A stretch of DNA of 64,000 nt from Rachicladosporium sp. CCFEE 5018. Its lineage: Eukaryota; Ascomycota; Dothideomycetes; Cladosporiales; Cladosporiaceae. Location: the NCBI GenBank assembly GCA_002077045.2, contig KZ111173.1:124001-188000 (forward strand). Direction: 5' to 3'. Below the pieces are notes generated by a model. It did not search any database and had not been told where the DNA came from. It saw only the letters and a program-made list of their open reading frames with translations. Both the position numbers and the translations under genes were made by a program. This document shows positions 29,821-38,223 of this stretch, in pieces; position 1 is the stretch's first letter, and every line of letters begins with the position of its first letter.

Positions 29821-30876
29821 TCAATCAACCACATACTTCGCCGTCGGCCTCTCAATCCCACACCCCGTCCCATCAGTCACCTTCACCTCTTCCTCCCCGG
29901 CTTGCTTATACTTCCCCGCTACAAGATCGGTCATGTACGTGTATGGACAGTTCTGCGCCCCTCCAACGACAGCAGGGTAGCCTCGATGGCCGAATTGGTA
30001 GAGATTGTTTTCGACACCCCAATTCCGTCGTCGATCAGCTGCGTCGCCTTTGCGGATTTCGCAGGCAAAGATCTCATCGGATGTGTTGCCAGATGATTGA
30101 CGGACGATGTCGCCTTCGGGGTTGACGAACATGGCTTCGCCCACTGCGGTTGCTGTAAGTACTTATTGTCGAGTTCTGTGTCCTCGGTCCGACCTACTCG
30201 AGTTGAAAGTGCCATCGCTTCCGGCCAACGCCACACTCACAGTCCACATCAGATTACAAAACGCATTCGTCCGATTCGTGATCTCCCAGCTAGTCTTGAT
30301 CGGACTGGTGTAACCGGCAGTCCTCAACATGACTTCAGCCCCTTTGTAAGCGCACTCATGCGCCATCTCGGGAAATTGGCCATCATGGCAGATGATGTGA
30401 GCCATCTTGATGCCACCCGGCCCGTCGAAGATGGGTATGCCACGATTGCCAGGGTACCAAGGCTCGACGGGAACCCAAGGATGCATCTTGCGGTAGTAGT
30501 TCACCATCTCTCCTTCGGCATTGATGACGATACCAGTGTTCCAAGGTAAGCCAAGGGAGTTCTTCTCCATTATGGAGAAGCACCCCCATATGCTGTGATT
30601 CTTACAGCTGGCTTTGAATGCCGCAACTTCGGGCCCTTCGAGCGTGCACATGATTGAGTCTTCCACACTCATGCTGAGGCCGTGTAGGCAGTACTCGGGG
30701 AAGACAATCATATCCATATTCGGGTAGGCCGTGCGAGCTTTCTTGACGAGGTTGAGGACATGATCGAGGGCGTTCTTAAGCTGCTCTGGAGTGCGGACGT
30801 CGAAGAGCTGGGATTGGCAGACGCCTATCACTATCGAGTCGCTGAATGACTTGTTCAGTCCACCGAGGCCGGACAT
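29821..30876 (-). CDS. amiF: Formamidase, AmiF-type nitrilase superfamily
   Basis: A carbon-nitrogen hydrolase that releases ammonia from formamide (AmiF family) or a related short amide. Minus-strand exons are 30198-30876 and 29821-30143, giving 333 residues. The acceptor at 30144 was chosen because the join then reads FNSMGEAMFVNPEG, the conserved family sequence; an acceptor at about 30152 would add residues. The catalytic triad is visible: Glu61 in FPEYCLHG, Lys130 in YYRKMHPW and Cys163 in IICHDGQFPE. The N-terminus MSGLGGLNKS and the C-terminal blocks NWGVENNLYQFGHRGY and CPYTYM are close to bacterial AmiF formamidases, more than to other fungal nitrilases. Probably a cytosolic nitrogen-scavenging enzyme. 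It is divergent from the copper transporter gene. Bacterial origin is possible but not shown. Confidence 0.9.
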
Positions 30877-31553
30877 AGTGGCTCTCGTACTGAGTTGAGG
30901 CTAGCATTTCAAACTAGGGAACGGACTGCATGAGCCTAGGAAATAGAGAGTGATACAAGAGATGCGTGCAAATGGAGGATGTAGCAACGACAATAGAATC
31001 ATATACTGTACCTGCGTTTCCTTCCTATCTGAGCGGCGAGAGACCCCGCCTTGATACGGATCAATGCTCTGCTTGGCTCGCATCACTCTGCCGAGCGACA
31101 GGCGTACACAGCGATGAGTGCAGAGCGAGATAGGCAAACGTCTGGTCTGTATCGCTCGCCACGCCCCCGTCAATGAAATGGACGTTCTGGTAGTGTGCAT
31201 AAAAGGTAGAAGGATTCTGTAGAGCGAACGGCAGTGAAGTCAAGACAGCGCCAAGCATCTGCGACGGTACCAAGTGGAAACTTGCTCACTCGAACTCACT
31301 CCAACGCACTCACCAAGCAGCGATGTGCAGGCCGAGAAGATGACCAGAGTAAATGTGCTCAGAGGTAGGTGCATCTCTTTACTCTCATCTTTGACTATCA
31401 TCGCTTTTCCCACTGGCTGTACGGCATCTCGCGGACCTATAACCGTACTTCCACCCCTCTCGAGTAGGCACAAGACTATATATCGCACAGGGTGAAAGTA
31501 GCAGAGAATACCACAGGACTACGAGCGCATCACGAGAGAGCACATATCAAGCC
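30877..31553. other. Divergent promoter region, formamidase and Ctr genes
   Basis: About 680 bases between divergently transcribed genes. No gene was seen. A TATA-like element lies 70 or so bases before the copper transporter start (next entry). Confidence 0.5.
31477..31483 (+). promoter_or_regulatory. TATA-like element upstream of Ctr
   Basis: TATATAT lies 71-77 bases before the copper transporter ATG, a usual spacing for a fungal core promoter. It is seen in sequence only; use is unproven. Confidence 0.35.
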
Positions 31554-32053
31554 ATGGATCACTCAAGCATGGATATGGGCTCGTCCTCGACCAGCAGCGG
31601 CGGCAGCGGAATGTCAATGATGTCCATGGTCTTCACGAACGACCACAGCGCATCCCTCTACAGCTCAGCATGGACCCCAAAAACGTCCGGTAGCTACGCA
31701 GGCACATGCATCTTCCTGGTCCTCCTCGCAGTCCTAAGTCGACTCCTGATCGCATACCGACACGTGCTGGAATCGAAATGGCACAACAAGGCCGTGAAGC
31801 GGCGGTACATCAAGGTCGCTGCTACGACAGAGGTGGACAGGGAGAGGCAGCCGAGTCTGTCTGCGAGCGAGAAGAGTGAGGCGGCTGTGTTGACTGTGAG
31901 AGGGATGGATGAGACGGTCAGGGTCGTGCGGTCCCCGGCGCAGTCGGGAGTTACCATCCAGCCATGGAGGTTTTCGGTGGATTTGCCAAGGGCGTGCGTG
32001 TTTACGGTGCAGGCTGGTGTTGGGTACTTGCTGTGAGTGTGGCGTTCGTCTTC
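31554..32053 (+). CDS. Ctr copper transporter, 5' part cut by assembly gap (piece A)
   Basis: The N-terminal exon of a high-affinity Cu(I) importer of the Ctr family. Exon 1 is 31554-32032; a GTGAGT donor follows, and the sequence runs into Ns at 32054 before exon 2. The extracellular N-terminus is methionine-rich (MDHSSMDMG, GMSMMSM), as needed for Cu(I) capture. The first membrane helix is TCIFLVLLAVLSRLLIA, followed by a basic cytosolic loop. This is the only piece with the start codon; the same gene reappears right of both gaps. Where it overlaps piece C (47875 on) the two are identical to my reading, while piece B differs at one site (TAC/TAT). Pieces A and C therefore look like one allele. 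Confidence 0.9.
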
Positions 32054-32153
32054 NNNNNNNNNNNNNNNNNNNNNNNNNNNNNNNNNNNNNNNNNNNNNNN
32101 NNNNNNNNNNNNNNNNNNNNNNNNNNNNNNNNNNNNNNNNNNNNNNNNNNNNN
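32054..32153. other. Assembly gap, 100 N
   Basis: Exactly 100 unknown bases, a conventional scaffold gap of unspecified size. Both flanks lie in the same copper transporter gene: the left in its intron, the right back inside exon 1. Confidence 0.99.
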
Positions 32154-32715
32154 AACGACCACAGCGCATCCCTCTACAGCTCAGCATGGACCCCAAAAAC
32201 GTCCGGTAGCTACGCAGGCACATGCATCTTCCTGGTCCTCCTCGCAGTCCTAAGTCGACTCCTGATCGCATACCGACACGTGCTGGAATCGAAATGGCAC
32301 AACAAGGCCGTGAAGCGGCGGTATATCAAGGTCGCTGCTACGACAGAGGTGGACAGGGAGAGGCAGCCGAGTCTGTCTGCGAGCGAGAAGAGTGAGGCGG
32401 CTGTGTTGACTGTGAGAGGGATGGATGAGACGGTCAGGGTCGTGCGGTCCCCGGCGCAGTCGGGAGTTACCATCCAGCCATGGAGGTTTTCGGTGGATTT
32501 GCCAAGGGCGTGCGTGTTTACGGTGCAGGCTGGTGTTGGGTACTTGCTGTGAGTGTGGCGTTCGTCTTCGATGTGTAGATGCATACTGACCTGAACACAG
32601 CATGTTGGCTGTTATGACGCTCAATGTCGGGTATTTCCTCTCAGTGCTGGCCGGTCTATTCGTGGGCGAGCTTGCTTTTGGCCGTTATGCGCAGGCTGAT
32701 GACGGGCATCACTGA
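32154..32715 (+). CDS. Ctr copper transporter, allele B, 5' truncated by gap
   Basis: Exon 1 (partial, 32154-32548) and exon 2 (32601-32715) of the Ctr transporter. The intron (32549-32600) has a GTGAGT donor and the join reads GYLLMLAVMTLNVGYF. Exon 2 supplies the second and third helices: MLAVM is the MxxxM copper-selectivity motif and GYFLSVLAGLFVG contains the packing glycines. The protein ends GRYAQADDGHH; a His-rich end is typical. It differs from allele C by Phe for Val in the last helix (GELAFG). Confidence 0.9.
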
Positions 32716-33043
32716 GATCGCGTGTGCTCTGTGAGCTCATCACTACAGATGTACATACGAAGGCCATTCTGTCGCGCTAGCGTACGAATTGGAACATGAC
32801 CGAGTTTGGACTCAAGATCAGGCACGTGCAATTTACATTCCTCGCAAGTCTCGATCACAACACCGCACCGCGAACGTCGACATTCCCCGCACGCTTGCCA
32901 AATTACCACAACAGTGTTGTTGTCACAATCACCTGCGACCTATAGAACGCCGCCCTCGCTCGCCCTTCCTGCCAAGTTCTGAGAAAGGTAGCTATCCTCG
33001 TCTCCTCTTCACAGTCTCTACAGCCGCCCATTCGCTACTCAAC
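32716..33043. other. Intergenic Ctr to ferritin-like gene, copy B
   Basis: About 330 bases. The frame of the next gene is open upstream, but no signal-peptide-like start precedes 33044. Likely promoter. Confidence 0.4.
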
Positions 33044-34056
33044 ATGAAGTCACTCGTTTCCACCGCTCTCGCGGCCCTCGTCTTTGGCGCCGATGCCTGT
33101 CCTGTTCCAGCTCGCCTGGCGAAGCGCCAACAGCTATCGGAGATGAATGACTGTCAGTATAAATCCATCTGCCTCTACCGAAGCGCCACTGACAAGCAGC
33201 CAAAGTCGACATCCTCAACTACGCCCTCACCCTCGAACACCTCGAAGACACCTTCTACCGCCAAGGTCTCGCAAAGTTCACCCTCAACGACTTCACACGC
33301 GCCGGCTTCGACGCAGCCTTCTACAATAACGTCAAGAGCATCGCCGAGCACGAAGCTTCGCACGTCGCCTTCCTCACAGGTGCCATCAAAGCTGCTGGAG
33401 GCAAACCGGTGCTAGAGTGCACCTACGCCTTCGGCATCACCACCGTCGCCGGCTTCGTAGCCACCGCCAGCGTCCTCGAAGGCGTCGGCCAATCCGCCTA
33501 CCTCGGCGCAGCGCGTCAAATCGCGAACAAAGACTACCTCACAGCCGCCGGCTCGATCCTCACAGTCGAAGCGCGCCACTCGTCCTACCTCCGCGCCTCG
33601 CTCAGCCAGACGCCTTTCGCGCAGAGTCTCGACAACCCCCTCACGCCGGATATGGTGCACACCATGGCGTCCGGCTTCATCACTTCCTGTCCACCTAATA
33701 ACCCGACCTTCCCGATCAAAGCCTTCCCCAACCTCGCCGTCGCTACGACTGGCTCAATCACTTCAGGCCAGCTGATTAGCATAAAGACGACAAACACTGT
33801 GCTCGTTGCGCATGATAGCGGCGCGCATCTTCATGCTGCTTTCATTACGGCTGGTGGGCCCGTGTATGCGCAGATGACGGAGGCGGGCGATGGGATTAAC
33901 TTCCAAGTCACTGTTCCGGCTGGGGTGTTGGGACAGAGTTACTTGCTTTTCAATGATTGTAATACTACGCTGAGTGATTCGACGGTTGTGGCTGGGCCGG
34001 TGTTGATGGAGATTAGTGGGCCGAGTCCGGGGGGGTTGGCTGTGTCGAGGGAGTAG
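33044..34056 (+). CDS. Secreted ferritin-like (Rds1-type) protein, allele B
   Basis: Exons 33044-33152 and 33200-34056 give 321 residues. The join reads EMNDSKVDILNYALTLEHLEDTFY. A signal peptide is evident (MKSLVSTALAALVFGADA), followed by a possible KR processing site. The body is the ferritin-like domain of fungal Rds1 stress-response proteins: helix 1 holds Glu in LEHLEDTFYRQGL, helix 2 the EHEASHVAFL pattern, then FGITTVAGFVATASVLEGVG and EARHSSYLR. The C-terminal third is a beta-rich extension ending GPSPGGLAVSRE. Rds1 transcripts respond to stress and nutrients in fission yeast; biochemical function is unknown and metal binding is inferred from the fold. Relative to allele C the 3' exon shows many synonymous changes but almost no amino-acid change. 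Confidence 0.85.
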
Positions 34057-34707
34057 AGTAGAAGGGGCAAGTGTTCTATGTTAGGCGAGCTCAATGTACC
34101 TGCTTCCTGCGCGAGACTACTACCTTGCATGCGGATCAAAGACTGAGCTGGCTGTGGTCTTGATCATCACTTTTGCAGGATGCTTGTACGCACCAATAAT
34201 GGAGTAATGTCACAGGATGAAGAGTGCGCGCTGTGGAGTACCTTTCCATTTATAAGTTCAACCTTCCAGACTACACCTTCAGACTGCTTGTGGTGCAATT
34301 CAGTCGATGGACATGCCGACGGAGAATATTGCACTCTTCGTGTTGCGAATGAGCTTCAGGATGCACGCCCATGTTGAAATGAGTCAATCCCGCCTGACAC
34401 TTAGCGACAAGACATGCATAACCACAACGGCAAAGAATGGACATGCAATCGACAGTTACTGTATAAGCGCAGCGCGAGTGACCGCGTCGTCGCATCGAAT
34501 ACATTGTGATGGCCTTCGACAAGTGTGCGAATATGCGAGTTGTAAGGCATGAGGTCGGTGGCTGCTCATGGGCCGCATCAGGCTGTGCAATGGGGCTGAG
34601 CTTTCATTGATCGTCAGGTTGTAAAAGCCTTGCACAGGCAATGACCTTTGTCTTTGCTTTCACGCATCGGAGCGCACTATATTCACTCTGCGTGCTGGGT
34701 CATCCTG
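34057..34707. other. Haplotype-B-specific flank upstream of CAX-like gene
   Basis: About 650 bases not present in copy C. No gene was seen; it likely contains the CAX-like promoter. It is part of the 2.9 kb haplotype-specific segment. Confidence 0.45.
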
Positions 34708-36447
34708 ATGGGTTCAAACATGCGTAAGTTGCACCACTTACGAAAGCATGGCATCGTGACGTGCACGGAAGAGAGATTGATGCTAAGAGCGAAAGACAGC
34801 TGACTACAGGTGTAGATAGCATCAGGCGGGCGGCCAGGCGGCAGGCTTGGTATCATTCAGCGGACGGAGTCTTTCCTGGTCTACGCGACGAGACGTACAA
34901 TCCGTTCGGACGTATCAACCAGCCACGTACCAGCCAGCCAGTACGAAGAAGAGCCACCGAAGGAACTGGAGAAAAGAGCGACATATTCAATGGCGACGCA
35001 GGTCTACTAATCCACAGTCACTCGGAAATTGAGGCTCAACCAGATGACCGCGGTAATTTGACTCCGTCGAGTACTGTCCTCGAACCTTACGAAGATACGG
35101 AGAACAAGCCACTGTCGAAGCCCATCAGCCTTTGGTCTCAGATCTGCGCCCTGTTCGGATCGTATATGACACTCCTGCTGTTGGCAGTGCCTGTCGGAAT
35201 CGCGATCAACTACGCGCACGTCGGCTCGCTTCCTATCTTCATAGTCAACTTTTTGGCGGTAGTAGCATGCAACGCAACTCTGATGACTGCCACGCAACAG
35301 CTAGGTAAGTACCTAGGCGAGCAAGCGGAGAGCCTACTGAGTATGACCTTTGGGTGAGTCTGTTCCCAGTAAACTCCATGCTTGGCTCTTTAAGTTGACA
35401 AACGCTGATCACCCATCAAGTAATGCCGGCCAACTCATAACATCCATAATACTCTTGAAGTCCCGGCAGATAGCGATTCTACAAGCTTCGTTGCTGGGCG
35501 GTATGCTACAGAACTTGCTAGTCATGACTGGTCTGGCCTTCTTCATCGGTGGCATAGGTCGCCAAGAGCAGTATTTCAATACCGCCGCTGCGCAAACAAT
35601 TAGCATGTTCTTGCTACTCGCTGTTCTCAGTCTACTGGTGCCTACAATGTCTCGCTTACTTGGCCATGCGACTGCCGATGGTGTGCTTGCGCAGTCTCGA
35701 GGCACTGCAGTCATCATTTTGATCTCGTACGGGCTGTTCCTTATGTTCTCGCTATGGACCAACCGCGCAGCCCTGACTGAACCCTCCCGGCGTGGTCGTA
35801 AGTGGAGAATCGAAGGAGGTGAAACGATCAAGGGGCTAGCTGTCATGGGTGCTAATTCGGCAGCGTTGTCTGGAGGTCGGATCAACCAGGAGAATCTAGT
35901 GCATGATCACCTAGATGACGACGACGAGAAGAAGCCGAAGCTGACCAAGGCCTTCGCACTACTTGCCATGATCGTCTTCACCGCTTTGCTAGCACTAAAC
36001 ACCGAATACGCAACGAGCAGCCTCCAGGGACTCATGGCAGAGCGTAAACTCAGCAATACCTTCATGGGCACTGTGATCATACCCATCCTCAGCAATGATT
36101 TCATGGCATTACAGGCTGCATCCGCAGACCGGATGGACCACGCGCTTCGACTGACACTCGAGCGAGCCGTGCAGATCGCCTTGATGCTAGTTCCCTTGGT
36201 CGTACTCATAGCCTGGATCATGGGCGTCGACGATCTGAGTCTCGAGTTCAACGACTTCACGGTCGGCTGTCTCTTCGCTTCGATCATCATTGTGTGCTAC
36301 GTCGTGCAGCAGGGCAAGTCGAATTGGTACGATGATGCAAGCAGCGCAATATTACGCATACGGTCACTGACTGCTACCAGGCTGATGGGAGCTCTCCTCG
36401 TGAAGGTCTTCGTCATTATCGGCATCTCTTCATACTACGTACCATGA
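34708..36447 (+). CDS. CAX-type cation/proton exchanger-like protein, haplotype B only
   Basis: Proposed exons are 34708-34723, 34810-35353 and 35421-36447, giving 528 residues. The first is a 16-base exon (ATG GGT TCA AAC ATG C) before a GTAAGT donor; the large second exon has no usable ATG of its own. After a polar N-terminus of about 125 residues come membrane helices in CAX arrangement with an acidic loop (DHLDDDDEKKPK) between the halves. It resembles vacuolar Ca2+/H+ exchangers (QQLGKYLGEQAESLLSMTFG, then NAGQLITSIILLK), but both GNxxE cation-binding motifs are altered: GNAGQ in the first repeat and SNDFM in the second. Ca2+ transport may therefore be lost or changed. It has no counterpart in copy C. 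Confidence 0.75.
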
Positions 36448-37385
36448 GTGCAGCAGCGAAATGTGAAGTCTGTTCTTATGCAAGCTTTTTTCAAGACTGG
36501 TCATTACGCTATAAATCGCACTTCTTCAATCGGCTGTCATAAATAGCGTCGTGGTTGCGCACGCAGTAATGCTCACGGCTTCCACCGACTGCCACTCTTC
36601 GGCGTCACATATTGCTCCATCCTCCAATGCCCGATCACGCGAGTGACAAAAGAAGCGGGCCGCTCGACAGGTCAAAGCGGTCGCCACTGCTAACATAGAC
36701 TACACTGCGACTGCTAAACGCTGCCAATGCTGCCTTTGAGAGCTGCTCAGCAAGCGGGCACTCTCGCTAATAGCTGAGATATCCATATAACATGGGGCCG
36801 GTATAGATCAGCCTCCTTCTGACCGTTGAGTCGCTGAGAGGTCCGCTTCTTTCGTCACTCGCGTGAACGATTTGATTCACCACCCTCCATGAACGATTGC
36901 GTACTACCTCGCTCTGTGTCTCCAATTCTTACACATGAATCGATCAGGGTGACAGTCGAGCACATACAACCATAGGCAGCTGAAAACGCGCAAACCCGTC
37001 CGCTCTTGCATAGCTAAGCAGCTGACCGGCAGAATAGTACTGTAGTGGGTGACCATACGGGAAGTCCTGCTGTTGTATGTTTTGTCCTTTTATTTGCCGA
37101 GGCCGCGCAGAGATAATTCAGTAAGAGTGATATGGCGGGTTTCGAAGACTGGATTCGTGGTAGAGCACGAACGACTCTGCGGTAGGAACGTCAATAGTCG
37201 ATATCTAGCCGTGCTGCTGTGGCGAAATGGCTTGACCAAATCTCAAGATAGCCACTTTGATGTGGTGATTGTGAAAGCTTCACATCCTATCGTACAGTCC
37301 AGTATAGTACAGATATCGTTCATGTCGTGATGCCAAAGTCGCCGCATTCAAAGTCGCCATTCCGCGCAATCCCTCCACTCACACC
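36448..37385. other. Intergenic with 125-base island shared by both haplotypes
   Basis: Nothing gene-like is present. Bases 36959-37083 match 50117-50241 of copy C without a difference that I can see, although both flanks are unalignable or highly diverged. No obvious ORF or tRNA is present in the island. Confidence 0.5.
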
Positions 37386-37830
37386 TCACTTCTTCCTCAC
37401 ATCCTCCACTCCATCATTCCGAATCCACTTCTCCACCTCCTCCCTCTCCAACTCCCTTCCATCCGTTTCCGGCGGCCCAACACCCTCATACCCGCCCTTC
37501 CCAGCATACAGCATACTCCCCTTCTCGCCTCCCCCAGCCTCTAACTCCTGACTCGTGGAAATAGGCTTGTTACCGCGGAAGCGTTTGCGCATGTCTACTT
37601 GGCCACGCTTGCAGTCTGAGTAGCCGCGTATGAGCTGGTGGCATTGCGTTGGGAGGCTTGCGTTTAGGGTGGCGTCCTTGAGGCAGGAGGCGGGGGTGTT
37701 GCGGTTTATGAGGACGCAGTCGGAGGATTGGAGGCAGGTTGCTAGGGCGGCGCCTGGAGTGTTGGAATTAGTAGAGGGCTAGAGCATCTGATTCGAGCAG
37801 CGTACGGATGTCTTTGCAGGATGCAGGCAT
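37386..37830 (-). CDS. PET191: Cytochrome c oxidase assembly factor COA5/Pet191, allele B
   Basis: A small mitochondrial intermembrane-space protein needed to assemble complex IV. Minus-strand exons 37806-37830 and 37386-37753 give 130 residues. The tiny first exon codes MPASCKDI and joins in phase to give CKDIRAALATC, restoring the first Cx9C; the second is CHQLIRGYSDC. The CVLINRNTPASCL block and DMRKRFRGNKPIS are strongly conserved in the Pet191 family. The C-terminus (GGGEKGSMLYAGKGGYEG) is also family-like. The first exon is only 25 bases. Confidence 0.93.
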
Positions 37831-38223
37831 GGTTCGGGGTGGTGTAGATGGAGGGGATGGCGGACTAGAGGGACGCTGGACAGGTAGAGCTTGACTGGGA
37901 AGGACAGAAAGATGTGGAAACGCGCAACAGGGATCTCGTGAATAGATGGGCGGACTTTGATGAGTGTACAAGTATGTGCCTTTCATATAGTCCATCTAAT
38001 GACGGCCATGCATTCACATGCCGTGCACGGACACTTTCACGAGCTTCGAGTTGGCCAACAAAGACCCCCTAACAATGCGCGGTGGAGACGGGACAGCCAG
38101 CTTCGTCTCCACAAGCGCATTCTGCCCGTAGTCTCCCTGCTCCTCGCCATGTCGAGCGTCTCTTCCCAGACTATGGATCGATAGCATTGGAGATCCCCTT
38201 GCGCTTCCAACTACAACGTCAAC
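37831..38223. other. Divergent promoter, PET191 and lipase genes, copy B
   Basis: About 390 bases between divergent genes, with only short frames. Confidence 0.4.

Noticed and set aside
31281..31288. CTTGCTCA upstream of Ctr as a copper-response element
   Set aside because: It differs by one base from the yeast Mac1-type TTTGCTCA site, and a single degenerate match is expected by chance.
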